Of a DNA stretch of 64,000 bases, positions 22,765-33,327 are shown piece after piece. The notes beneath the pieces are model-generated. The model ran no database searches and had not been told where the DNA came from. It saw only the letters and a list, made by a program, of their open reading frames with translations. Position 1 is the stretch's first letter. Every line of letters starts with the position of its first letter. Where the stretch lies: assembly GCA_020284085.1 (NCBI GenBank), contig JACEVL010000110.1, forward strand, positions 682,501-746,500. The letters run 5' to 3'. Made by a program: the position numbers and the translations under genes. Origin of the DNA: Aporrectodea caliginosa. Taxonomy: Eukaryota > Annelida > Clitellata > Crassiclitellata > Lumbricidae.

Positions 22765-25155
22765 TATTTTTGTTTGTTTTTATGCCCCGAGGTATACAGG
22801 ATCCCTCAGGGACTTAGAGATTACTATATGATGTAATTTGTCTGGAGATGACCCTACTCGTCGGTGTCCTGGTTGGCGAAAGTGCCTCGGAACGCGATTG
22901 CGTTATAGCGTTGTATTGTTAAGGAGACACGCTGGTAAAGAAATGACGTTTCACGTGGGTCCCCAGTGACCGCACTGAGTTTTTTTCCTAGGTCACAGAG
23001 AAAGGCCTGGCCTTCGTGGTTTATTGGACCCATGGTCTCGAAAGCCAGAGGGATGAAGAAGTGCGTAGCAGATAGCGGTTGATATTTCTCATGTTTCCGA
23101 ACTGCTGCTCTTTCGGCCGCCGCTCCAACCGTCCGGGAAGTGTCCGGCAAATAAGAAGCGGCCATGGTGTCAGTCACGGTCGCATCCCAGACCAGGCATC
23201 GGCCCACCCGCCACGGGACCAGTGTAAGACCATCGGGTCTTCCGCCGTCAGATCTCATCAAACCTGTTGGTTCCTTAGTTGACGGAAAGCCTGCACGGAT
23301 CAAGCCTCGATGGACCAAGTCATTCAAGGCTGCGTGTCTAGGGAGTCTGCCTGGACCCAGAACACAAGAGAGCCCGTGTAGGCCATCATCGGCCACTGGG
23401 GCACCACACGGGCATTTGTGTGGTTCGCCCAGGGAGATCCCCAGCCGAAGGCCGACCGCCACCCTGATTGCCTCATCGTCCAACCTAAGTCCGCAATTGG
23501 CGATGGGCAAAGCCAGCAACCAGTCGCCGGCGTGTGGGGCCGCAGTCGCCCCAAGGCGTGCCCTGTGACCCGGGTCAGAAAGTCTTTCTTGAAGGTCAGA
23601 TACAACTCTGTCGAGCATAGGCCTGTCCCATGCCGACTGTCTATGGGCAGCGCCAATTTCCGGGCATTGCACCGGGCCGATTTCCAGCCATCGGGCACAT
23701 GCCGTCTCACGTTGTGGATCAGGTGAGGCCATTTCGCCTAGCATGGTGGACTGAAGCCGATCGGTGCCCGCGGCCGAAGCTAAAAAAGCGGGAAGTGCCA
23801 GCTGTGACACCGATCGAATCCCCAGTCCACCCATCTTGATGGGGAGCGTAGCCTGAAGCCATGCCTCCTCTGTTAAGCGTAGATTCAGGATTTTGGATAG
23901 ACCGGAACGCAGGACCTCATCATATCGCGCCAACCCAGGATGGTCAGCACAGGGACAGCATCGCAGGGTGTGGAGCAGCTTAGTAGCGCCAAGCGAATAC
24001 CTCAGAATGATTAAGGCGTCGTGCTTTGAAATGTCTTGCATTTTTTCGAGCGCGTTACTGAGGTCCGCCGTGTGTGCAGCAAATGATTCTTCCAGTGCCT
24101 CTAGGGTAGAGAGAGGAGCCCCTAAAAGCGATGCCCTCCGGGGGCAGGTTTGTGTAAAGCGGCCCAAAAGGTGATGGTTGGCTGCCAGATCCGAGACATG
24201 CGAGATTACCTCGCATTTGGCTAGGTTGAGTTGTAGGCCCAGAGATTTGCATTTAAGCTCTAGAAGTGTCACATCTTCTGCCACCGTCTGCAACTTTCCT
24301 CCCAAAGAGATGTCGTCCAAATAGCCTAACACGAGAGAGGATGTCATCTCGGTTAGTATGGGTTGAATGGGGAGACAGAAGAGCAGTGGGCCAAGGGGAT
24401 CACCCTGTTGGGGACCCACCTGAGAGCTTAGAGTGAAAGTACCATATTTCAGGTTTGAGGGTTCCGAGTAGGCCAAGGAGCAGAAAGGAGCCAGTTCTGG
24501 AAGTATTGTGAAGACGGAGAGTAACATTTGGTCTCTGTAGAGGCTATTGAAGGCGTTTGAAAAGTCTAACTTTACGAGGATAGAATCGTCATCCATCTTA
24601 TCCAGGAATCGCCTAGCGGTGTGCGCCGCCGCCTCACATCCTCCTGCCTCTCCAACCCCCACTTGTCTCGGAGTCAGATACGGTGCAACTCTGGTGGTCG
24701 CATAGGTGTTCGCGCATTTGGCCGCAAGTCTGCGCCAATAATAGCCTATGACTATTGGGCGCAGACCTCCTGAGCTTTTGCGCAAAGCGAATAAGGTGCC
24801 CCCGAAAAATGTGGCACGGATCTGGGGAGGACATGTACCAGCCAGCAGGAGGTTAGTCAGAGCCGTAATGGCCGACAACAGCACGGGACCCGTTTCGACC
24901 TGGCCCACAAGCTCCAGAATGTGTTGTGGGCGGATGCCGTCGGGTCCCCCCGAGGATCCGGTTGGAAAGGTGCGGATGCGCGCGAGAACGTCTGCCTCCG
25001 TGACCTGAAGATGATTTCCCGGCAAGGGAGTTGGCATCGGTGGGCGGTCGGTAGGGTGGGTTGGGTGTTTCTGGCGTAATTCTTCAAGAGTTGACTCGTT
25101 CATTGGAACGGGTTTATCATCAGAGCAAAGGATCCTGGAGGTTCTGGAGTTCACG
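22765..25155 (-). mobile_element. Non-LTR retrotransposon with restriction-like endonuclease, bounded by (TAA)n
   Basis: About 2.4 kb element on the minus strand. The 5' end is cut inside the ORF at the (TAA)n at 25156-25241. An 89-bp 3' UTR runs directly into (TAA)n at 22668-22764. Gene order RT then C-terminal nuclease is that of RLE-type elements (R2/R4/NeSL/Hero groups). Dong of the R4 clade is known to insert in TAA repeats, so an R4/Dong-like assignment fits the flanks. I see the flanks and motifs; the clade is inference. GC content is clearly higher than surrounding DNA. Confidence 0.8.
22854..25154 (-). CDS. Reverse transcriptase / restriction-like endonuclease ORF (5'-truncated)
   Basis: 766 codons without a stop. 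The RT domain spans about residues 50-320: GGPDGIRP near 69-76, motif A VKLDFSNAF with Asp197, motif B GPQQGDPLGPLLF at 247-259, and motif C YLDD at 278-281. The C-terminal half has a zinc-knuckle-like cluster (C581, C583, H593, C597). A nuclease signature follows: RPDG (Asp641) then WDATV (Asp657), as in the PD-(D/E)XK endonucleases of RLE elements that nick the target DNA. The first codon given is GTG. The frame stays open upstream through the TAA tract as poly-Ile, so the true N-terminus, including DNA-binding zinc fingers expected in the family, is lost. The remaining frame is intact, which suggests recent insertion. The ORF lies head-to-head with the LRR-Ig gene. Confidence 0.82.
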   Translation of the reverse strand: MNSRTSRILCSDDKPVPMNESTLEELRQKHPTHPTDRPPMPTPLPGNHLQVTEADVLARIRTFPTGSSGGPDGIRPQHILELVGQVETGPVLLSAITALTNLLLAGTCPPQIRATFFGGTLFALRKSSGGLRPIVIGYYWRRLAAKCANTYATTRVAPYLTPRQVGVGEAGGCEAAAHTARRFLDKMDDDSILVKLDFSNAFNSLYRDQMLLSVFTILPELAPFCSLAYSEPSNLKYGTFTLSSQVGPQQGDPLGPLLFCLPIQPILTEMTSSLVLGYLDDISLGGKLQTVAEDVTLLELKCKSLGLQLNLAKCEVISHVSDLAANHHLLGRFTQTCPRRASLLGAPLSTLEALEESFAAHTADLSNALEKMQDISKHDALIILRYSLGATKLLHTLRCCPCADHPGLARYDEVLRSGLSKILNLRLTEEAWLQATLPIKMGGLGIRSVSQLALPAFLASAAGTDRLQSTMLGEMASPDPQRETACARWLEIGPVQCPEIGAAHRQSAWDRPMLDRVVSDLQERLSDPGHRARLGATAAPHAGDWLLALPIANCGLRLDDEAIRVAVGLRLGISLGEPHKCPCGAPVADDGLHGLSCVLGPGRLPRHAALNDLVHRGLIRAGFPSTKEPTGLMRSDGGRPDGLTLVPWRVGRCLVWDATVTDTMAASYLPDTSRTVGAAAERAAVRKHEKYQPLSATHFFIPLAFETMGPINHEGQAFLCDLGKKLSAVTGDPRETSFLYQRVSLTIQRYNAIAFRGTFANQDTDE

Positions 25156-25241
<86 letters not shown>
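25156..25241 (+). repeat. (ATT)n, 5' flank of the long retrotransposon copy
   Basis: Pure ATT array between the truncated 5' end of the retrotransposon and the LRR-Ig gene, about 120 bp before that gene's start codon. Confidence 0.97.
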
Positions 25242-25242
<1 letters not shown>

Positions 25243-25358
25243 GGGCCTGCCCCTGCTACTATTAAATTATTATTAATGGTGTTGTTTATGCAGGTGATAA
25301 AACGGGGGCGATGTTGACCTGACTGGTCGTCACCCTATGCAGTGACGCATTCTCCAGC

Positions 25359-28073
25359 ATGTCACCCTGCCCCACCCTCCTCTTCTACGTCGTCATCGTC
25401 TTCTTCTTCCTTCGCATCCCTCTCCTCAACGGGGCCCAGTGCAACCTTGCCACCATCTACGGACTGAAGACCGCCGACTGCATGAACCTCGACCTAACCT
25501 CTGTTCCGCGCACCCTCGACTCCGAACTGAAGACGCTCAACTTCCACGGAAACCGCCTCATCTCTCTCGAGATCGAGACCTTCGTGGCCTACCCCTCCCT
25601 CCAGAACCTCTACCTCGTCCGGAACAGCCTCGAGGCCATCGCTCCGGACGCCTTCCGTGAACTCCAGAACCTCCAGATCCTCGACCTCGAGGGTAACAAG
25701 CTGATCACCATCCCTGGTCCGGCGTTCGCCTACACTCCATCGCTGCGCTTCCTCAGCCTCCGTAGCAATCCCATCAGCTACGTAACGAACGAGGATCTCG
25801 TCTTCCTCAAGAACGTCGAGGTCCTCAACCTCGAGAACTGCTGGCTGAAGAGGATCGAACCGCGGGCGTTCGGCGCTCTGTCCAGACTCTACGAGCTGAA
25901 CCTTGTCAACAACGAGCTTCAGGGGATGAGCACGGAGATGTCGGACACGCTGGCGCCTGGACTGGCCATCCTGCGGCTACACAGCAACCCCTGGCAGTGC
26001 GACTGTCGTCTGCGCTGGCTCAGGGTCCTCGTCCACCGCGTGCCGAACTGGGACTTCGGGCAGAACACTCCGACGTGCGCTGGACCGGAACTGCTTAGGG
26101 GTGTCACGTGGAAGCAGCTGGTTCCCGACCAGTTCGCCTGTCCGAGCACCATCGTCGGAAATGCGACGACCATTCGAGAGCTGATCGTCGGTGCCAACGC
26201 CAGCATCGAATGCGTCGCTTCCGGAGATCCGCAGCCGTCCGTGACGTGGATGAAGGGGTCACGATTCGTTGCCGATGACCTCATCTCGCAGAACACGCTC
26301 GGCGAACACGATTCGAAGCTCGTTCGGAGCGTCGTTACGTTGCGAGACGTAAGTCAGTCTGACGCCAACGACTACAAGTGCATCGCCGTCAACACCGCCG
26401 GCAGGTCAGAGGTCACCTACAAGGTAGTGGTGGCGAGAGGAGGAAGCGACAGCGGAAGTGGTAAGCATTCGCCGGATGCCGTGGCTGGGACGGTTCTCGC
26501 ACCGGAGTTGATGCTGTGTGTGGCCGTGACGGGCATTGGATTCCTAGGGGCGTTTCTCCTCTGCCTGACCTGTGCCGTCATCCGGCTTCGTGCCAAGGCG
26601 GCGTGCAGCAGCAGCGACCGGAAACTGTTGGACTCCAGACCGAAGACGGTTCCGGCTGACGACGCCGAGGGACCGAGTCCGACGGAGGACAGCTTCAGCT
26701 CTTCCGGTTCCGAGTGTCCTTCTTCCCCCTGCGGAGTCAGGAACTCAACGCCATTCGACGAGACGGCAGTTGCGGTCACCAGCGAAGACAGCCCAACTGC
26801 AACCACCTGGGCTCCTCCTCCTCCTCAGAGGAACTCACTCCAGAGCCACTGTCGCGTCTCCCCAGCCGACCACCCGCCACCGAAGCCCCCCATCGCAAGA
26901 CAGGTGCCTCCCGTCGAACCAGATCCAGCGGTCGAGCTCCAGAGGGAAGTCTGCGTCGTTCCGCCGGTTGTTCCGTTGGAACCGCAACCGAAGAGAGTCG
27001 TGGTTCCCATCAACGAGATTCCGGACGATTCCGTCACGCCCGATCTGTTGTCCGACAAACACGTCATCAACTTCCGGATCGATAGAAACGCCGAAACGGA
27101 TGACGTCATCGCAGAACCTACGTCATGCATGGACGGCTCTACCACTATTGGTTCCAGATCAAGTGCTTTAGCGAACGATAGGAAGGTGCGATGTGAGGAC
27201 CGCCCTGTTGAGGTAAATGGCTTGAACACGAAACCCAGGGTAGAACCTCGGGGTCAAATCCACCCCGAATCGCCGAAGCGTCAGAGAGCGGCTTCGGTTG
27301 AGATGAAATCCTTCTGTGATAATCCGGTGTGTCTGAGGGAGCGTCTCTCCAACTGCTCTTCCCCTGGAGGAGTGGCTCCAGGAAAAGGAGGAGGTGGAGG
27401 AGGGTCAGGAAGTGGAGGAGGAGGAGACAGACTTTTCCATGTGGCAGGGCCTGTTTGCAGTCACCGCCTGGCACTGAGGAAGGACATGGCCCAACCGTCG
27501 GCGCATCTGACGTCTCTGGCGCCCGGAAGGCCGACAACGGGCAGTCCGAACTCCCATCGCAACCGGGCCTACCCCCGACGACCAGTAGGAGTCCCATCTG
27601 GATTCAACCATTCGACGACCAGCGAGTCCTACAGGGACCGTCACAGAGAACATCGACGCTCCAACGGTGCCATCAATCATCCCAGTGGACAATCCTACAC
27701 CCTTTCCAGGAACCACGGAGCAGCAGCGTCCAGGATCTGGGCTTCCCAGCAGCGCTGCGCCGACGACCTCCTTGGAACGATAAGAAACGGACGGATCCCC
27801 TGCAGCGGCCAGACCTCGAGAAGCGAGTTAAGGAGGACCCCGGTCTTCTATCTGCGAGCGTCGGCCAGTCGACTGGACAGAGACGAGGACTTCGAGGACC
27901 CATTTCCGGTGCCCCTGAACAGGCGTCAGACGTTCAGTTCCATGTCCCTAAACGAAATTCTGAGCCCCCCTTTCGGTTTCAGCGCCCAGAGACAGTCAGG
28001 TGCCTTTGAGGCCCCGAAGACAAGGACCGCAAGCAGAAGAGACCTAGAGGATCAGTGTGGCACTGCCGTCTGA
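25359..28073 (+). CDS. LRR-Ig single-pass membrane protein, Kekkon/LRIT-like
   Basis: 904 residues in one coding exon. Signal peptide 1 to about 26; N-terminal LRR cap from Cys28; about six leucine-rich repeats at 57-200. C-terminal LRR cap NPWQCDCRLRWL from 210 with Cys214, 216, 240 and 261. One Ig domain follows at about 262-358, with Cys285 and Cys341 as the disulphide and a DANDYKCIAVN core. The transmembrane helix is about 381-411. The about 490-residue tail is low-complexity, Pro/Ser-rich with a Gly-rich run near 678-693, and ends GTAV, a class I PDZ-binding type end. This order is that of cell-surface adhesion/signalling receptors such as Kekkon and LRIT proteins; the ligand is unknown. 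The ATG at 25359 directly precedes a hydrophobic leader. A possible 3' splice site (TTTATGCAG at 25285-25293) suggests a 5' UTR intron. GC-rich and codon-biased compared with its surroundings. Confidence 0.88.
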   Translation: MSPCPTLLFYVVIVFFFLRIPLLNGAQCNLATIYGLKTADCMNLDLTSVPRTLDSELKTLNFHGNRLISLEIETFVAYPSLQNLYLVRNSLEAIAPDAFRELQNLQILDLEGNKLITIPGPAFAYTPSLRFLSLRSNPISYVTNEDLVFLKNVEVLNLENCWLKRIEPRAFGALSRLYELNLVNNELQGMSTEMSDTLAPGLAILRLHSNPWQCDCRLRWLRVLVHRVPNWDFGQNTPTCAGPELLRGVTWKQLVPDQFACPSTIVGNATTIRELIVGANASIECVASGDPQPSVTWMKGSRFVADDLISQNTLGEHDSKLVRSVVTLRDVSQSDANDYKCIAVNTAGRSEVTYKVVVARGGSDSGSGKHSPDAVAGTVLAPELMLCVAVTGIGFLGAFLLCLTCAVIRLRAKAACSSSDRKLLDSRPKTVPADDAEGPSPTEDSFSSSGSECPSSPCGVRNSTPFDETAVAVTSEDSPTATTWAPPPPQRNSLQSHCRVSPADHPPPKPPIARQVPPVEPDPAVELQREVCVVPPVVPLEPQPKRVVVPINEIPDDSVTPDLLSDKHVINFRIDRNAETDDVIAEPTSCMDGSTTIGSRSSALANDRKVRCEDRPVEVNGLNTKPRVEPRGQIHPESPKRQRAASVEMKSFCDNPVCLRERLSNCSSPGGVAPGKGGGGGGSGSGGGGDRLFHVAGPVCSHRLALRKDMAQPSAHLTSLAPGRPTTGSPNSHRNRAYPRRPVGVPSGFNHSTTSESYRDRHREHRRSNGAINHPSGQSYTLSRNHGAAASRIWASQQRCADDLLGTIRNGRIPCSGQTSRSELRRTPVFYLRASASRLDRDEDFEDPFPVPLNRRQTFSSMSLNEILSPPFGFSAQRQSGAFEAPKTRTASRRDLEDQCGTAV

Positions 28074-28074
28074 T

Positions 28075-28460
28075 CACCATTTACCATTTGGACCGAGTTC
28101 CATTTGTACCAAATGGTATTTCGTCCGAATGGCAATTCGACCAAGTGTCATTGAACCAAATGGTACTTAGTCTCAATGTCAGTTGGACTTAGTTCTATTT
28201 GGACCAAAATAATGGTATCTATAGTCCAAGTGGCTATTGGACAGAATCTCACATGAGTCAGTACGGTACTTTGCACAAGCAGCACTTGAATCAAATAGAT
28301 TTGGCATAAAATGTCAACCACGTGGAATTCGGACATTGCCATGTGAATGAAGTGAACGATATCTCACCAGAATATAGTAGAGAGAATGAAGTTTGGACTG
28401 CATGTCGAAGCGAACCAAATCGAACCATAAAGTTGATCCAAATGCCATCTGGATGAGCGG
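28075..28460. repeat. Degenerate ~20-bp repeat with CCAAATGG words
   Basis: Words such as CATTTGGACC, CCAAATGGTA and TTGGACTTAG recur with loose spacing just after the LRR-Ig stop codon. It probably forms part of that gene's 3' UTR. Confidence 0.6.
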
Positions 28461-28839
28461 TGTAGGGCCTACCAATTAGGGCTGAAACAAATGGGGAAAC
28501 TGGCTTGATTGTTTGGGTATTTAAGAGTTCGTTTCCATGTGATGATCATGGGTAAGCTGCGGCCCCGCACGTGCCTAGTGAATGACATTTGACTTTTACG
28601 GCAATCCAAACTTTAAGCACAGGATTAAATTTTATCGTAGCTGGCGTTGAACACAAATCTAAGTTTTGACTTGAGCGCATTTCTTTTCAAGTGCCCATAT
28701 GAATAACTACACTGCCCTATAAGACTAATTTACACATCACAACACTGTCCTGCAATACTATTATGCTAAATTATATATGCCATCAATGCCCATCATAGAT
28801 ACAATAATAGATACATAGTTACAGCTGCCATAATCTTAT
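28461..28839. other. AT-rich spacer
   Basis: Nothing recognised. It may include the 3' UTR and polyadenylation site of the LRR-Ig gene. Confidence 0.4.
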
Positions 28840-29440
28840 ATCTGATTGCTATCATCTTAACCACGACTGTAATCGTCTTAGATAAACTTACCACCATCTT
28901 ACATACGATGCCACTATCTTACATGCGATTGCCATCATCTTACACACGACTACTATCATTTTTCATACGCTTTCCATCATCTTCTTCATGACTGCCATCA
29001 TCTCACATACGACTGCCATCATCTTGCATACGCTTTCCATCATCTTCTTCATGATTGCCATCATCTCACATACGACTGCCATCATCTTGCATACGCTTTC
29101 CATCATCTTCTTCATGATTGCCATCATCTCACATACGACTGCCATCATCTTGCATACGCTTTCCATCATCTTCTTCATGATTGCCATCATCTCACATACG
29201 ACTGCCATCATCTTGCATACGCTTTCCATCATCTTCTTCATGATTGCCATCATCTCACATACGACTGCCATCATCTTGCATACGCTTTCCATCATCTTCT
29301 TCATGATTGCCATCATCTCACATACGACTGCCATCATCTTGCATACGCTTTCCATCATCTTCTTCATGATTGCCATCATCTCACATACGACTGCCATCAT
29401 CTTGCATACGCTTTCCATCATCTTCTTCATGACTGCCGTC
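28840..29440 (+). repeat. 63-bp minisatellite, 7 near-identical units, with degenerate 21-bp units upstream
   Basis: Units start at 28988 and then every 63 bp (29051, 29114 ... 29366), almost without change. Each unit is three related 21-bp blocks (ATGATTGCCATCATCTCACA, CGACTGCCATCATCTTGCAT, CGCTTTCCATCATCTTC). 28840-28987 shows the same blocks diverged, so the 63-mer arose from an older 21-bp array. 63 is a multiple of 3, so both strands have long repetitive ORFs (about 160 codons each). I judge these fortuitous. Confidence 0.93.
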
Positions 29441-30336
29441 ATCTTAGACACGATTGTCTCCTAGATACAGATGGACACCGCAATAGATTTTCATTCCATG
29501 CACACATCATAGCCATTCTTCAATCGTAATCCGTGTCTTGTATACATTCTGAGGCAGATCAGCCCTAAACACGAACGAATCTATCCATCATTCACGCACT
29601 GAAGGACTTACCAATTGATCGGGTCAGCGGACTGACCAGCGAGCCGACAAAGGAAGTCCATTCCGGACAAAAGGAGAGGTCTTCGATTCTTTATGTGCCA
29701 AGTGGAATTAGTGCGAATGATAAAATATTAAAACGTCATAACGTCACAGCATCATAACAGTTAAACCATTGCTATATTATGACGTCATGATATTGTAAAA
29801 CAATAATAGTATGACATCATAGCTTTACCACTGCAGCTTCGCAACGCTATGACAATAATTTAGCATCATAACGTTTGGAATAATATTATGACTTTTCGTG
29901 ACAAACAGAATAAAGTGATTTATAATCTGGGAAAGAGGAACGGATGTAGCCTAACTGAAAATGACATCAAAGCCAAGTATCATGAAACTATGCTGATAGA
30001 TAAATAAAGCAGAATGATTAACAGTCTTAAAGTCGTGACTATTCGTCGACATCCAGGCACAATATTCAGACACGCAATCGGGGAGTAAAATTGTAGCAAT
30101 TAAGTGGGAAGCATGCTTTTTAATCTTACAATTCTAAATGAATGGGCTATAGGTAGCACAAATTTCACCGTTCATAGAGGCTACAAACTCCGTTATTTCT
30201 TGAAATTTCGTGCAATGCCTATAGTCTACCAGGAAGCATCAAAAGCCTCAAAGTAAGCGAGGTTTGAACAGAAGAACATCCTAGAATATTCGAACAGTAC
30301 GTACATCAGCAGAATGAGCTCCAATACATCCAGGTC
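29441..30336. other. AT-rich spacer
   Basis: No gene is supported. 29725-29880 repeats CATAACGTCA and TATGACGTCA-type words. Confidence 0.4.
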
Positions 30337-30653
30337 CAGTGGCGGCGCCAGGGGGGGGCTAGAGGGTGCTTAGCCCCCCTAACTGCCCCCCAAAAGGAAA
30401 GGTTTTAAGAAAAAAGTCATCGGATTTGAATTTCGAATGGGAATAACCAGTGTTTAATCTCTCGGAAAGTGTGAAAGTTTGGGATAATTTAATGATTTAT
30501 TGTGGAAAAGTCTTGTTTACTTACTACCTCAAATTCGAAAACTCTTATTACTACCCTCCCCCGGTCGTCAAAACTTTTTTTTACCTCTATCCCTCCCCGG
30601 TCGTCAACTTTTGGTGAGCTCCCCCCAAACTAGAAATCCTGGCGCCGCCACTG
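30337..30653. mobile_element. hAT-type MITE, 317 bp
   Basis: Inverted termini CAGTGGCGGCGCCAGG and CCTGGCGCCGCCACTG match perfectly over 16 bp. The 8-bp duplication TCCAGGTC flanks it (30329-30336, 30654-30661). Terminus and duplication length are those of hAT elements. The interior has CCCCTCCCCGGTCGTC direct repeats and no coding capacity. Confidence 0.88.
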
Positions 30654-30839
30654 TCCAGGTCTTCATCAGAATTGAAACTGTTTTAATGAATCGCCACACA
30701 ACAGACAAATCAAATTATGACAGCTCCTCCTTTAGCTTTTTAAGTTCTGGCGTCAAAAGGGCAATCCAACAGAGTCAAAAGTCCCACTACAGACTGGATT
30801 ACCCTCTCAATTAAAAAATTTACAGGCGGCCAGTTCAAC

Positions 30840-31180
30840 ACAGCATAATAACAACGTCATAATCGTTTAAAAATCATCTCAAATTATATCATATGCATAA
30901 CGTACAACGTCATAATCGTTTCAAAAATCATTTCATATTATTATGCATAACATACAACGTCATAATCATTTCAAGAATCATTTCATATAATTATTCATAA
31001 TAAATTATACAACGTCATAATCGTTTAAAAAATCATCTCAAATCATTATGCATGAAATACAACGTCAAATTCATTTTAAAAATAATCTTGTATCATATGC
31101 ATAACATACAGACCTACAACTTCGTGATCATTTCAATAATCATTTAAAATGAAATGCAAAGAATCTAAACAATGCCATGC
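30840..31180 (+). repeat. Degenerate ~60-bp minisatellite, about 6 units
   Basis: Each unit contains ACAACGTCATAATCGTTT, AAAATCAT and TATGCATAA words, with growing divergence to the right. Confidence 0.8.
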
Positions 31181-31360
31181 AAATGATGCAAGGCGAACAG
31201 TAACGAACCGTATAAACAATTAAATCTGTGATAACAGTAGCTAGCCTTTCCTTTGTAGGCCCTACCTTAAGCTAACAAAGTGTCAGAAACAAACTCAGAC
31301 TGGTTTTCTTTGAATGCGAATGATATGCGAACAAATCGAAGAGTGTCTGGCTGACGAGAC

Positions 31361-31612
31361 ATGACAACGCAATCACGTGATCATCCGTTCCTCCTCAAGT
31401 CGTTGCGACCATCTTTTCCAGAACCATATTTTCCGGAGCAGACGCTGCCATCGTTGATAATCGGTGAAGCGTCCCTTGCTCAGCTCCTGCAGCAGGAAGA
31501 CCCCAGTGCCTCCTCGGTTGACCTCACTGGCCGTGCATTGGAAACACGTCTGACCGAATATGACACGATTCCACGGGTGACAGACCGTGTCGAAAGTTCA
31601 GACGTAGGCTAT
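31361..31612 (+). other. Possible orphan coding exon
   Basis: An ATG-initiated frame of about 80 codons with balanced composition (PSLIIGEASLAQLLQQED) is followed by a GTAGGC donor-like site. No domain is recognised and no partner exon was found, so this is weak. Confidence 0.2.
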
Positions 31613-32420
31613 AATATACACACGCATACACAAATACGAATACACACAAACACGAAGATGCACGAAAATACATAGACAAATACACACACTTACAAAAAAA
31701 ACGCACGCATAAGCAAATACACAGACACAAATACACGCACATAAATAAATATACACACGTAGGCCTACACCAAATGAACAGCGTCACATAGGCACGGACA
31801 CATACACATAGGCCCTATACACAAATAGGCCTACACAAACGGACATAAACGCATAAGCATAGGGCCTATAATAGAACGCCCTTGACGAGAACCTGAAGCT
31901 AACCGCATTGACAGACAGTCATGGACATGAAATGGTGTAGGCCTAAATGCAAAATGTACCCTATGCGTTTTTCTATAGTGCCCGTATAGTCTCGACCATG
32001 CTCAAGTTTCAATGAAATGATCGGATGAAATACTTAACCACCGTCGTATAGCCTAGGCCTACGTTTCAATGCATGGGTACCTCGCTATTTAAGGTCCCTG
32101 TGTAGCCTACGGACAGTGCTAGAGCGACCGTATGGCCTCGACCATCCTCAATTGTCGGTGTAACTTATTAATTGGTTTAGACCGGTGACTGCTGCAGCAT
32201 TCTGATTTACGTTCGGAAATGCTTTTAAAGTCTTTTCTTACTTACATGATTATGCTCCGAGATTGAATTCAGAAGGATAACAGGCCACCTGCCGACACTT
32301 AGTGCTCTATCTTGCGCTATTACTGAATTTTAAAGCTAAGTACCGTAAGTTAACGTTCTCGACGTTAAATACGGTTCTTTTAAATGAAATTTTTTAATTT
32401 ACACTTCTATAATTATTATA
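31613..32420. other. ACACA-rich stretch, then spacer
   Basis: 31613-31860 is degenerate CACATA/AATACA repeat with several TAGGCCTA words. No gene is seen. Confidence 0.5.
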
Positions 32421-32455
32421 GTGCTATTAATTAAGCTTTCTTTCTTTCTCCTCCG

Positions 32456-32610
32456 TCAAGTATTCGCTGACGATGAGGCTCTAACAAAACTTCTCCATTT
32501 CGGTCGGTCTCTTGCGAGTTCTATTGCCCTTCTTAAGTCCCATCCTCTGTCTTCTATGTCTTCCAGTACGTTATTAATTAAGCGCTTAGATATAAATGCG
32601 CCATAGAAAG
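32456..32610 (-). mobile_element. LINE ORF2 C-terminal fragment
   Basis: The minus strand reads LEDIEDRGWDLRRAIELA and then RDRPKWRSFV before a stop. This is the short helical end typical of non-LTR ORF2 proteins. It is heavily 5'-truncated. Confidence 0.55.
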
Positions 32611-32864
32611 TTCTCCAGTTGGAGAATCTGAGTGCAGGTAATATGTAGTCTGTGATGGTGAAAGTTGCTAAAACACGAATAAAATTAATTTTTAAATGAA
32701 ACAAGTGGAAATATTGCAGTCTTTTAAAAGCGAATGCAATGATTGTTGTATAGGTAAGTTCTGAACGAATTAACTTAAATTGTATTTACATATTTATAAC
32801 TTTATACCCCGACTCATCTGATCACCCACTGGTTTCCAATTCTCGGCCTAAAATTACACCCACC

Positions 32865-33030
32865 TTAACAGCGTCTCTGTCCCTCTGACCCTATGGCAAC
32901 TGGAGTCGGACCTCCATCTGACTACCCTTTGGACAACCCCTCTGACTCGACGCAGCGCTCGTGAATAAGCTGGTGTCTTGCGCTTGGTTTTTGAGTGTCT
33001 CTTTAGAAGTTTGGAGCTTACGATTACGAC
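32865..33030 (+). repeat. Dispersed repeat family D
   Basis: Contains GCGCTCGTGAATAAGCTGGT and TTTGGAGCTTACGATTACGA. Other copies are at 12786, 16840 and 53098. Possibly a SINE; no clear tRNA head was found. Confidence 0.6.
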
Positions 33031-33327
33031 CTACAGACACTAGAGAATAACAGTTACTGTAAGTCATTAATGCTTGTACTTAACAATGCACTTCCTAAAT
33101 TGTGACCTCATAATTAAGTTTTGGACCTGATTGCTTAAGTCAACTCAAATTTGCTCTTAAATCAAATTTGTAGAAGTTCTTTTTCTGATTCTGGTAACTG
33201 CCAGGATTCTAACGCTTCCTAGAAAACTTTTCTGGAATTCGGTCAAATTTTAATATTCACCACTAAGTGCTATTACATTTTCAGGTGTAACTGTGTAAGC
33301 AGCCGACATAGATCTGGTCTACAGCCT

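Noticed and set aside
28963..29464. Repeat protein genes on both strands of the 63-bp minisatellite
   Set aside because: Unit length is a multiple of 3 and lacks stops; no evidence distinguishes either frame as coding.
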